Source: Rhizobium sp.
Lineage (GTDB): Bacteria; Pseudomonadota; Alphaproteobacteria; Rhizobiales; Rhizobiaceae
NCBI GenBank assembly: GCA_027533385.1
Contig: JAPZUE010000029.1
Span: 124,001-188,000, forward strand
DNA length: 64,000 nt
Direction of reading: 5' to 3'
This document shows positions 21,449 to 28,829 of the stretch, one piece after another. The translations under genes were made by a program, and so were the position numbers. The stretch's first letter is position 1; every line of letters starts with the position of its first letter. The notes below the pieces were generated by a model. It was not told the DNA's origin. It saw nothing but the letters and a program-made list of their open reading frames with translations, and made no database searches.

Positions 21449-21618
21449 TCGTGTCTGATGTCATTGGGCCGTTTTGCCTTCGATGCTATCATCCCGACCA
21501 AGAGGAACTCCGAGGCTTCGGACGGGTTCTCCTCGCGAATGAAACACGCTCGATCAGTCGATGTCGGCACGGCAAGTTTCGTGCCGTTTGAAATGGATTT
21601 AAAAATCTTTGAATTTTC

Positions 21619-21645
21619 AAACGATTGAAATGATTTCAATCGTTT
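21619..21645. promoter_or_regulatory. 27-base palindrome upstream of the class I aldolase
   Basis: AAACGATTGAAAT, a single G, and ATTTCAATCGTTT form a perfect inverted repeat with 13-base arms, extendable by two more pairs past one mismatch. Each half contains a TTGAAACGATTGAA-like box, the look of a LacI/GalR-family operator. Rhizobia use LacI-family regulators for central carbon genes, so one of these could bind here; that is inference. It lies 174 bases before the start codon. Confidence 0.6.
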
Positions 21646-21818
21646 CAATAGCTTAGCCACCCATTTTCCCCTTACTAAAGTTCTGTTATCGCCGAAGTCA
21701 TCACGATCCCAAGGGATCGAAAGCGGTCAGGGAGTGACCGGGACGGCTGCAAATGTCGTCACCAGACAGATGAAATTGTCCGGCGCGGTGGCGCCATGTT
21801 CAGGGATAGGAGTGAGAT

Positions 21819-22733
21819 ATGGTGGACGCGAAAATGTTGAACAAGATCACCTCGGCGCCCGGCTTCATCGCCGCGCTCGACCAGAGTGGCGGTTCGACAC
21901 CCGGCGCCCTGCGTCTCTATGGCGTGCAGGAAACCGACTATAGCGGCGACGACGAGATGTACCGCCTGATCCATGCCATGCGCGTGCGCATCATGAAGGC
22001 GCCGGCCTTCACCGGCGACAAGGTGATCGGCGCGATCCTCTTCGAACGCACCATGGATGGCGATGTCGACGGCGAGCCCGTTCCGTCCTTCCTGTGGCAG
22101 AAGCGCGGCGTCGTACCCTTCCTCAAGATCGACAAGGGTCTGCTGGACGAGGAGAATGGCGTCCAGAAGATGAAGCCGATGCCCGAGCTCGATGCGCTGC
22201 TGATCCGCGGTCGCGAGAAGGGCATCTTCGGCACCAAGATGCGCTCGGTCATCGCCCATGCCGACAAGGCCGGCATCGCCGCCGTCGTCAAGCAGCAGTT
22301 CGAAGTCGCCCGCCAGATCATCGGCCAGGGCCTCGTTCCGATCGTCGAGCCGGAAGTCTCGATCAAGAGCCCGACCAAGGTCCAGGCCGAGGCCATCCTC
22401 CGTGACGAGATCGCCAACGAACTCGACAAGCTGTCGGCTGACGACAAGGTCATGCTGAAGCTGACGATTCCGACGGAAGCCGATTTCTACGCCCCGCTCG
22501 TCGCCCATAAGTCGGTGGTCCGTGTGGTCGCCCTCTCCGGCGGATACAGCACGATCGACGCCTGCGAAAAGCTCAGCCGCAACCACGGCATGATCGCCAG
22601 CTTCTCGCGCGCGCTGGCCGAACAGCTGCGCGTCTCGATGAGCGATGCCGAGTTCAACGCCAGCATCGCCCGGACGATCGACCAGATCTATGCCGCGAGC
22701 GTCATCAAGGTCGGCGCCATGGCCGCCGAATAA
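21819..22733 (+). CDS. fba: fructose-bisphosphate aldolase, class I
   Basis: Schiff-base aldolase splitting fructose-1,6-bisphosphate. The 304-residue product contains AALDQSGGSTPGALRLYG, FERTMDGDV, the VPFLKIDKGL strand with a candidate Schiff-base lysine, LVPIVEPEVSI and the phosphate-site VALSGGYST. This is the metal-independent, COG3588-type enzyme, not the class II form. AGGAG lies just before the ATG. The long palindrome-rich leader suggests control separate from pgk, for instance by growth on sugars versus organic acids. Confidence 0.93.
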   Translation: MVDAKMLNKITSAPGFIAALDQSGGSTPGALRLYGVQETDYSGDDEMYRLIHAMRVRIMKAPAFTGDKVIGAILFERTMDGDVDGEPVPSFLWQKRGVVPFLKIDKGLLDEENGVQKMKPMPELDALLIRGREKGIFGTKMRSVIAHADKAGIAAVVKQQFEVARQIIGQGLVPIVEPEVSIKSPTKVQAEAILRDEIANELDKLSADDKVMLKLTIPTEADFYAPLVAHKSVVRVVALSGGYSTIDACEKLSRNHGMIASFSRALAEQLRVSMSDAEFNASIARTIDQIYAASVIKVGAMAAE

Positions 22734-22774
22734 AGGCTGGCCTCGACGGAAACGAACTTGTCATGAAGACACGA

Positions 22775-22797
22775 AAGCCCGGCCACGCGCCGGGCTT
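22775..22797 (+). terminator. Rho-independent terminator after the aldolase
   Basis: AAGCCCGGC and GCCGGGCTT form a 9-bp stem around a 5-base loop, followed by CTT, 41 bases after the stop. Confidence 0.8.
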
Positions 22798-22837
22798 CTT
22801 GCGTTATCAGGGAGCGGAACAACCCTCGGGAGCCGCA

Positions 22838-23761
22838 ATGCCCAGCACATCTCGCACCGTCCCTTTCGTCACCGTCGATGTCTTCACCGATACCCGTTTC
22901 GCAGGCAATCCGCTGGCCGTCATCACCGATGCGCGGGATCTGAGCGATACGGACATGCAGCGGATCGCCGCCGAATTCGGCTATTCCGAAACGACCTTCA
23001 TACGGCCCCCGCAGGATCCGGAGAATACCGCCGAAGTCCGCATCTTCACACCGGTCACCGAAGTGCCGTTTGCCGGACACCCCAATGTCGGCACCGCCTT
23101 TGTGCTGGCCTCGCAGGGCCAACTCTTCGGCAAGCCCGTGGAAGACCATATTCGCTTTGAGGAAAAGGCCGGGCTTGTCGAGGTGTCCGTCTTGCGCGGC
23201 CCCGATGGCAAGGTGTCGGAAACGACGATACGGGCGCCCGGGCCGCTCGCCATCGGCGCCACGCTTTCACCCGAGATCATCGCACCCTGCCTTGGCCTCG
23301 CAACGAAAGACATCGAAACACGGCGACATAAACCGGTCTTCGCCTCGGTCGGACTGAAGTTCATCCTCGTGGAGGTAGCTGACCTGGAGGCGCTGGCGCG
23401 TGCCGCGTCTCGCCTGGATCCCTTGACCGCCCTGCGCCAGGCGCATGCGGACGAAGACTGCGACTGCGCCACCTTCCTCTACACCTGGGTCGGTGCGGAC
23501 CATCTGCGTGCGCGCATGTTTGCCCCGTTTGACAATGTCGCGGAAGATCCGGCGACCGGCAGCGCTTCGGCAGCGCTGGGTGCCTTCCTGACCACGCTTC
23601 GGCCGGCACCCGAAACGCGCCATCTCCTGGTCGAACAGGGTGTCGAAATGGGCCGCCGCAGCCTGATCCGTCTGGCAGTCGCCACAAGGAACGGTCTCTT
23701 CGATTACGTCGAGATCAGCGGCAGCTCGGTTCTCATGACCCGTGGCGAACTGCTGCTCTAA
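22838..23761 (+). CDS. PhzF family isomerase/epimerase
   Basis: A 307-residue PhzF-fold protein. The two pseudo-symmetrical domains carry TVDVFTDTRFAGNPLAVI, EFGYSETTF (with the family's catalytic Glu), TPVTEVPFAGHPNVGTAF and DPATGSASAALGAFL. Members include phenazine-pathway DHHA isomerase and diaminopimelate-like epimerases; no phenazine genes are nearby, so the substrate is unknown. The ATG at 22838 follows CGGGAG; the frame extends to 22763 through the aldolase terminator, which argues against a longer protein. Confidence 0.9.
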   Translation: MPSTSRTVPFVTVDVFTDTRFAGNPLAVITDARDLSDTDMQRIAAEFGYSETTFIRPPQDPENTAEVRIFTPVTEVPFAGHPNVGTAFVLASQGQLFGKPVEDHIRFEEKAGLVEVSVLRGPDGKVSETTIRAPGPLAIGATLSPEIIAPCLGLATKDIETRRHKPVFASVGLKFILVEVADLEALARAASRLDPLTALRQAHADEDCDCATFLYTWVGADHLRARMFAPFDNVAEDPATGSASAALGAFLTTLRPAPETRHLLVEQGVEMGRRSLIRLAVATRNGLFDYVEISGSSVLMTRGELLL

Positions 23762-23945
23762 TACATCCCATAGATTAGGTTGCGGCTCCCCAGGACAAGC
23801 AACGGCCAGCCGACTGCCGAAGATTTCGGCAGCATCGCCTTGCCCAGCCTTGGCCATCGGCCTATATCGGCTTTCGAGGACGACCTCCCCGAATTGGGCT
23901 TCATGATGATGCGGGACGACCCGCCTGTTTCCCGGAGGGAGGAAC

Positions 23946-24389
23946 ATGCGTACCGTCGCAGACCGCATTCGCCACGCCATCAGCTTCGAAGTCATCGGAC
24001 TTGCGCTCATCATACCGCTCGGCAGCTGGGCATTCTCCATACCAGCCACCGACATCGGTATCGTCGGCGTGGTCAGCGCCACGCTCGCGACGGCCTGGAA
24101 CTATCTGTATAATCTCGGCTTCGACCACATGCTGCGCCACTTCACCGGCACGACGCTGAAGTCGCTGCCGATGCGCGTGATTCACGCCATTCTCTTTGAA
24201 GTCGGCCTGCTGATCGTCCTGATGCCGTTCATCGCCTGGTATCTCGGGATCAGCCTCTGGCAGGCCTTCGTCATGGACGTTGCCTTCGCGCTCTTCTACC
24301 TGGTCTATGCTTTCGTGTTCAACTGGGCCTATGACCGCCTCTTCCCCCTGCCCGAGTGGCAGACGGAGAAGGCCGGCACGCCCAATTGA
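23946..24389 (+). CDS. PACE-family efflux transporter
   Basis: A 147-residue membrane protein with four helices arranged as two repeats of the bacterial transmembrane pair domain (RIRHAISFEVIGLALIIPLG and RVIHAILFEVGLLIVLMPF, each followed by a second helix with WNYLYNLGFD or FNWAYDRLFP). This is the proteobacterial antimicrobial compound efflux family, whose studied members export chlorhexidine or polyamines by proton exchange. GGGAGGGAGGAAC precedes the ATG. The divergent LysR regulator that often accompanies such genes is absent. Confidence 0.9.
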   Translation: MRTVADRIRHAISFEVIGLALIIPLGSWAFSIPATDIGIVGVVSATLATAWNYLYNLGFDHMLRHFTGTTLKSLPMRVIHAILFEVGLLIVLMPFIAWYLGISLWQAFVMDVAFALFYLVYAFVFNWAYDRLFPLPEWQTEKAGTPN

Positions 24390-24398
24390 CGTGTGCCC

Positions 24399-24554
24399 CT
24401 ATGGCCGGATCAACAGCGTAACCGACCAGGTGACGAAGGCGACAACCGCCAGCTTCCAGAAATCGCTGCGCCGCCGCAAGCCTGGAAGGCCGAGCGGCCT
24501 GATCACCTGAACGATCATGGCGAGGATCAGGAAGGCGGAAATGGCCTTGGTCAT
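24399..24554 (-). CDS. small membrane protein, function unknown
   Basis: A 51-codon gene starting ATG at 24554, with AAGGAAT well placed upstream. The product begins MTKAISAFLILAMIVQVI, continues RPLGLPGLRRR, then has a second hydrophobic stretch (LAVVAFVTWSVTLLI) and ends RP: two membrane helices joined by an arginine-rich loop. The frame is open further upstream but without a ribosome site. I do not recognise the family. It converges on the PACE gene, with only 9 bases between stops. Confidence 0.6.
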   Translation of the reverse strand: MTKAISAFLILAMIVQVIRPLGLPGLRRRSDFWKLAVVAFVTWSVTLLIRP

Positions 24555-24760
24555 CGAAATTCCTTGTGGAGCCTGCTCGGGAAACCGCGCTGGCAGTGCT
24601 TGATGCAGTGACGCAGCCACACCGCTGTCACTTTTGCCCGTCAGAAGGATTTCCTGCAAGCACCAAGGTGACATTCAGACAACGGTAGGAACATCCGTCT
24701 ACTGTAACATTGCCGTGCTGCCCCGGACCGGGCGCCCCCACACCAATCGACAAGAATACC

Positions 24761-26056
24761 ATGCGACGTAATCTTCTGCCGGTAATGGCCCTGCTTCTGG
24801 GCACGCTTTTCCTGTTCCTTGGAAACGGCCTGCACGGCCTGCTGCTGCCAGTGCGCGGCGCAGCCGAGGGCTATTCCAACGAAGTGCTCGGTCTGCTCGG
24901 CACCACCTGGGCTGCCGGCTTCGTGCTCGGCTGCTTCGTCGCGCCAAAGCTGGTCATGCGGGTCGGCCATGTCCGCGCCTTCTCCACCTTTGTCTCGCTG
25001 ATCTCGGTCAACGCCCTTCTCACCGGCATCATCGTCGATGCGACCTGGTGGGTCGTTTTGCGCGTGATCACCGGCTTCTGCACCGCAGGCACCTCGATGA
25101 TCATCGAGAGCTGGCTCAACGAGCGTGCGACCAACGAGAGCCGCGGGATGATTTTCTCGCTCTACATTTCGATCACGCTGATCGGCGTCGTGGCAGGCCA
25201 GATGCTGGTCGGCCCTCTCGATCCGCAGACAACCATCCTCTTCATGATCTGCGGCATCGTCTATGGCTTCGCCGTCCTGCCGACGCTGATGTCGACCGCA
25301 GCCACGCCGCAACCTTTGAAATCCATCAAGCTCGACCTGCCGCTGCTCTACCGCAACTCGCCGGTCTCCTTCGTCGGCATCCTGCTGATCGGCATTGCCA
25401 ACGGTGCCTATGGCACGCTCGGCGCCGTCTTTGGAGCACGAACCGGCCTTGATCCCTCGACCATCGCGCTGTTGCTCTCGGTGACCATCTTCCTCGGCGC
25501 CATCATGCAATTCCCGGCGGGCAAACTGTCGGACCGCATCGACCGCCGCTATGTGCTGGCGGCCCTGTCGGCTCTCGCCGCCTTCGCAGCCGTCGGCCTC
25601 GTCTTCCTGACGCCCACGGATCCACTCTGGATCTTCGTGCTCGTCGGGATCTATGGCGCAGCGGCCAATGCGCTCTATCCGATCGCCGTCGCCCATGCCA
25701 ATGACTTCGCCAAGCCGGATGAATTCGTCAAGGTTTCGGGCGGCCTGCTCCTGCTCTTTGGCATCGGCACGATCATCGGTCCGACGATTGGCGGCCCGGT
25801 CATGACGGCGTCCGGTCCCCATGCCCTCTTTGCGGTCACCGCCATTTCGCATCTGCTGATCTCGGCCTATGCGATCTATCGCAGCCGCCTGCGCGCCGCG
25901 ATCCCGGCCGCAGACCGCGAAAACGTGCCGAACCTGCCGATCTCGGCTTCGCCCATGAGCAGCACGCCGGAAGGCCTGAGCCTCGATCCGCGCGCGGCCC
26001 CCTTGCGGGAACAGGACGAATTCGATGATCATGCCCGCAGGGAGGCACGTGCATGA
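24761..26056 (+). CDS. MFS transporter
   Basis: A 431-residue, twelve-helix major facilitator protein. The first helix is LLLGTLFLFLGNGLHGLLLP; helix 4-5 loop shows RVITGFCTAGTSMIIESWLN, and the cytosolic GKLSDRIDRRYVL matches the loop 8-9 version of the MFS signature. The hydrophilic tail (residues 390-431) is acidic and Pro-rich. It is of the YcaD-like group of carriers with no assigned substrate. The ATG at 24761 is preferred over an upstream in-frame start that adds an unconserved Pro-rich segment. Its stop overlaps the DUF1192 start (ATGA). Confidence 0.9.
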   Translation: MRRNLLPVMALLLGTLFLFLGNGLHGLLLPVRGAAEGYSNEVLGLLGTTWAAGFVLGCFVAPKLVMRVGHVRAFSTFVSLISVNALLTGIIVDATWWVVLRVITGFCTAGTSMIIESWLNERATNESRGMIFSLYISITLIGVVAGQMLVGPLDPQTTILFMICGIVYGFAVLPTLMSTAATPQPLKSIKLDLPLLYRNSPVSFVGILLIGIANGAYGTLGAVFGARTGLDPSTIALLLSVTIFLGAIMQFPAGKLSDRIDRRYVLAALSALAAFAAVGLVFLTPTDPLWIFVLVGIYGAAANALYPIAVAHANDFAKPDEFVKVSGGLLLLFGIGTIIGPTIGGPVMTASGPHALFAVTAISHLLISAYAIYRSRLRAAIPAADRENVPNLPISASPMSSTPEGLSLDPRAAPLREQDEFDDHARREARA

Positions 26057-26247
26057 TCATTGACGAAGAACCGCGCAAGCGCAGCACCGGCCACGAGATC
26101 GGCTGCGATCTTTCGGCCATTTCCGCCGAAGAACTGCGCTACAGAATCACGCTGCTCGAGGCCGAGATCGCGCGACTCAGAGGCGAGATTGATCGCAAGG
26201 ACGCAGGTCGCAGGGCGGCAGACAGCCTTTTCTCACCCAAAGTATAG
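26053..26247 (+). CDS. DUF1192 family protein
   Basis: A 64-residue protein (MIIDEEPRKRSTGHEIGCD, then LSAISAEELRYRITLLEAEI and a charged helix) that fits the small alphaproteobacterial DUF1192 family. The central helix, with heptads of Leu and Glu/Arg, should form a short coiled coil. It overlaps the MFS stop by four bases and must be cotranscribed with it. Function unknown. Confidence 0.88.
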   Translation: MIIDEEPRKRSTGHEIGCDLSAISAEELRYRITLLEAEIARLRGEIDRKDAGRRAADSLFSPKV

Positions 26248-26405
26248 GGGATGATTTTTACAGAGCGCTCCGGAAAAGAACCATTTCTCACGTTCCCGTT
26301 TACTTGGCATTAAGCCTTTTGCGGGAAACTGATCGCATCCAGAGCTCCTGGATTCAGGCGATTTCCTTTCTAGGCGTGGTCTGATTTTTCTCCCTGTTTT
26401 ACCTT

Positions 26406-26433
26406 GAGAGCCGCATTTGCGGCTCTTTTTTTG
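26406..26433 (+). terminator. Rho-independent terminator upstream of rcdA
   Basis: GAGAGCCGC and GCGGCTCTT pair around ATTT (8 perfect pairs or more) and run into seven T residues. It lies 160 bases after the DUF1192 stop. Confidence 0.9.
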
Positions 26434-26468
26434 TCCAAAACGGCAAAGGTTTCACGAAATTGTGGGAA

Positions 26469-26483
26469 TTAACCCTTCCTTAA
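26469..26483 (+). promoter_or_regulatory. CtrA box upstream of rcdA
   Basis: TTAACCCTTCCTTAA is an exact TTAA-N7-TTAA match, the full CtrA recognition motif, 117 bases before the rcdA start and just after a terminator. RcdA-family proteins take part in CtrA proteolysis, so a feedback loop is plausible. The match is seen; binding is inferred. Confidence 0.65.
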
Positions 26484-26599
26484 GTTTCGCCTTGCGGATT
26501 TGGTCTATTGGTAGCATCGTAGCCTCACGAAATGCGGCAGGAACAAGTTTGTAGCGCTGTCGTTACATGCCTCAGTGATGCGTTTACAGGGAAACATCC

Positions 26600-27115
26600 A
26601 TGTCTGAACTCGGTGTGAATACGGTTAGCTTCGCCGGTCGTGTGGCGGCATCCAGCCAGTTCAAGGCGACCTATGCCGAGGGCATGGGGCTGGTCGAAGA
26701 AACCGCTGCTTATCTGGACGGCCCCGGCCGCGCAGCCGCCAAGGTTCTGCCGCGCCAGGCATCGGTCCTCTATGCGGCCGAGTCGATGCGCCTGACCACC
26801 CGCCTGATGCAGATGGCCTCCTGGCTGCTGCTACAGCGCGCCGTCAACAACGGCGAAATGAGCCGCGACCAGGTGATCTCGGAAAAGAGCAAGGTGCGCC
26901 TCGACGGCTTCAACGTCGACCGCTCCGCTCCGGGCTGGAACGACCTTCCGGAAGCCTTCCGCGACCTCGTCGAGCGTTCGCTGCGCCTGCAGAACCGCAT
27001 CGCCCTGCTCGACCGCGAAATCTACCGTCCGGCGGAGGAAGAAATCCTCCCCGACAACGAAAATAGCGTCCAGGCCCAGCTGAACCTGCTGCGCACGGCC
27101 TTTAACGCAGGCTGA
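26600..27115 (+). CDS. rcdA: RcdA-like regulator of CtrA degradation (DUF1465)
   Basis: A 171-residue helical protein of the DUF1465 family, which includes Caulobacter RcdA, the adaptor that helps deliver CtrA and other substrates to ClpXP at the cell pole. Typical segments are ESMRLTTRLMQMASWLLLQRAV, GWNDLPEAFRDLVERSLRL and IALLDREIYRPAEE. The start is MSELGVNTVSFAGRVAASS after AGGGAAAC. It is monocistronic, behind a CtrA box and in front of its own terminator. Confidence 0.9.
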   Translation: MSELGVNTVSFAGRVAASSQFKATYAEGMGLVEETAAYLDGPGRAAAKVLPRQASVLYAAESMRLTTRLMQMASWLLLQRAVNNGEMSRDQVISEKSKVRLDGFNVDRSAPGWNDLPEAFRDLVERSLRLQNRIALLDREIYRPAEEEILPDNENSVQAQLNLLRTAFNAG

Positions 27116-27135
27116 TCTATCCGCAAGCACGACCT

Positions 27136-27168
27136 AAACCCGGCCAGCGAAAGCTGAGCCGGGTTTTT
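27136..27168 (+). terminator. Rho-independent terminator after rcdA
   Basis: AAACCCGGC / GCCGGGTTT with an inner CAGC-GAAA-GCTG hairpin and a T run, 21 bases after the stop. The GAAA tetraloop makes it very stable. Confidence 0.9.
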
Positions 27169-27262
27169 CTATGCGTCTGAGAAGGCAAAGATTGCATGAT
27201 CGGCATATTTACAACTTTAAATATTGTGAGACACTCAACCCTTCCAAAAACGGGAGGTGTTC

Positions 27263-28336
27263 ATGACGAAGTTCATCTTGTCGATCGATGGCGGTGGCAT
27301 CCGGGGCGTCATCCCTGCAGCGGTGCTGACTGTCCTCACTGAAAAGCTTGCCAAGCGCGGCAAGACCCTGCCCCTGCATCGCTACTTTCACCTGATTGCC
27401 GGGACATCCACTGGCGCCATCATCGCGGCTGGCCTCACCTGCCCCCGCCCCGGCAAGCCGAAGGAACCGGCCGCTGATCCGCATACGCTGCTCGATCTCT
27501 ACAAGAAGAAGGGCCCGCAGATCTTCGACATCGGCCTCTTTCGCAAGATGGCCAATTTCGGCGGCCTGTTCGAAGAACGCTACAGCGCGGACGCTCTCGA
27601 AAAGATCCTCACGGAAATGCTGGGCGAGCGCACAGAAGTAAAAGATGCGCTCGGCAAGGTGCTGATCACCGCCTATGACATCCACGCCCGCCGCGCGGTC
27701 TTCATCACCAATGCTGACAAGGACCACGAGCGATTCTACTTCTGGCAGGCGGTGCGCGGTTCTTCGGCAGCACCGACCTATTTCGAGCCGGCGCTGGTGG
27801 AGGACCTGGCAAAGACAGCACACGGCCAGACGCCCATGCTGCCACTGATCGATGGCGGGGTCTTCGCCAACGACCCGGCCATGGCCGCCTATGTCGAGGG
27901 ATCGAAGCTCGGCTGGCGTGACGACGGCGACGAGATGGTGATCCTGTCGCTCGGCACGGGCTCGGCCAATCGCAAGATCCCGTATCAGCAGGCGAAAAGC
28001 TGGGGCGCCGGTGGCTGGATCAATCCCGCCAATGACACACCGCTGATCTCCGTGCTGATGCAGGGCCAGTCGAGCACGGCATCCTATCAGCTCAACAAGC
28101 TGCTCAATCGAGAGCCGCCATCCTTCGCAGAGGGGGCCACGGTGGTGACCTTGGACAACAAGGCGAGCCTGAACTATTTCCGCCTCGACGCGCCGCTGGT
28201 CGGCCCCAATGATGCACTCGACGATGCCACGCCCGGCAACATCGCCGATCTCGAAAAGTTCGGTCGTGTCCTGGCCCAGAAACATGATCTGGCGCTGGAA
28301 GAAATCGCGGATCGCATCAAGGCGATCCAACCCTAG
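27263..28336 (+). CDS. patatin-like phospholipase
   Basis: A 357-residue serine lipid hydrolase of the patatin family. The oxyanion loop DGGGIRG is at residues 9-15, the nucleophile Ser49 sits in GTSTG, and the catalytic Asp197 in DGG (LIDGGVFANDPAMAAY). There is no signal peptide, so it is probably cytoplasmic or membrane-associated and may act on membrane phospholipids or storage lipids. CGGGAGG precedes the ATG at 27263; a GTG six bases upstream is possible. It converges on rpmE. Confidence 0.92.
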   Translation: MTKFILSIDGGGIRGVIPAAVLTVLTEKLAKRGKTLPLHRYFHLIAGTSTGAIIAAGLTCPRPGKPKEPAADPHTLLDLYKKKGPQIFDIGLFRKMANFGGLFEERYSADALEKILTEMLGERTEVKDALGKVLITAYDIHARRAVFITNADKDHERFYFWQAVRGSSAAPTYFEPALVEDLAKTAHGQTPMLPLIDGGVFANDPAMAAYVEGSKLGWRDDGDEMVILSLGTGSANRKIPYQQAKSWGAGGWINPANDTPLISVLMQGQSSTASYQLNKLLNREPPSFAEGATVVTLDNKASLNYFRLDAPLVGPNDALDDATPGNIADLEKFGRVLAQKHDLALEEIADRIKAIQP

Positions 28337-28366
28337 GCATTGGCCAGCATTGGACGGCCAGAAACG

Positions 28367-28396
28367 AAAAAGCCCGGCACGACGGCCGGGCTTTTT
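28367..28396. terminator. bidirectional terminator between patatin gene and rpmE
   Basis: AAAAAGCCCGGC and GCCGGGCTTTTT form a 12-bp stem with a 6-base loop, flanked by A and T runs so that both converging genes can use it. Confidence 0.92.
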
Positions 28397-28419
28397 GCGT
28401 ATGCGGATCGTTCGAACGA

Positions 28420-28641
28420 TCAGAGGCCGAGGCCGCCGAAACGCTTGTTGAACTTTGAAACGCGACCACCGCGGTCCAGCAGCTGCTGGTTGCCACCGGT
28501 CCAGGCCGGATGGGACTTCGGGTCGATTTCGAGGTTCATGACGGCGCCAGCCGAACCCCAGGTCGAACGGGTCTCGTATTCGGTGCCATCGGTCATGACG
28601 ACCTTGATGACGTGGTAGTCGGGATGGATGTCAGCCTTCAT
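28420..28641 (-). CDS. rpmE: 50S ribosomal protein L31, zinc-free type
   Basis: A 73-residue large-subunit protein ([49 protein letters not shown]). The Cys residues that bind zinc in the C+ form of L31 are missing, so this is the C- form that works without zinc. It is monocistronic, divergent from the ABC transporter and convergent with the patatin gene. Confidence 0.96.
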   Translation of the reverse strand: MKADIHPDYHVIKVVMTDGTEYETRSTWGSAGAVMNLEIDPKSHPAWTGGNQQLLDRGGRVSKFNKRFGGLGL

Positions 28642-28829
28642 CGCTCTATTCCTGCTGTGCCGTGGGGTCCATGTGCCGCAATTGCGTCAGCGAGACCTAT
28701 TCAATAGATGAAGCCGCAGTCCTTATGGGCTACGGCTTCCCAATTCGATGCCGTGCCTATACATGAAGGGCGCAGGGATAACAAGTGCCATGGCGCGAAA
28801 GCTCGGTGGCACTGAAGGAGCATGACAGA

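Larger units (their letters stand above)
21389..21818 (+). promoter_or_regulatory. pgk-fba intergenic region
   Basis: 430 bases without a gene. It contains the pgk terminator (21421-21448), a CGGCACG / CGTGCCG hairpin near 21565-21590, several small AT-rich palindromes (GATTT-AA-AAATC; TTTGAA-TT-TTCAAA), the 27-base palindrome listed separately, and the aldolase ribosome site AGGAG before ATG 21819. It looks like a heavily regulated promoter. Confidence 0.6.
26248..26599 (+). promoter_or_regulatory. DUF1192-rcdA intergenic region
   Basis: 352 bases without a gene. A long leader-like stretch ends in a strong terminator (26406-26433), so either the MFS-DUF1192 transcript has a 160-base 3' tail or a small RNA is made here. 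After the terminator come the CtrA box at 26469-26483 and the rcdA promoter zone with ribosome site CAGGGAAAC before ATG 26600. Confidence 0.55.

Noticed and set aside
22838..23761. Phenazine biosynthesis locus
   Set aside because: Only a PhzF-fold gene is present; none of the other phz genes is near, and PhzF homologues are widespread without phenazines.
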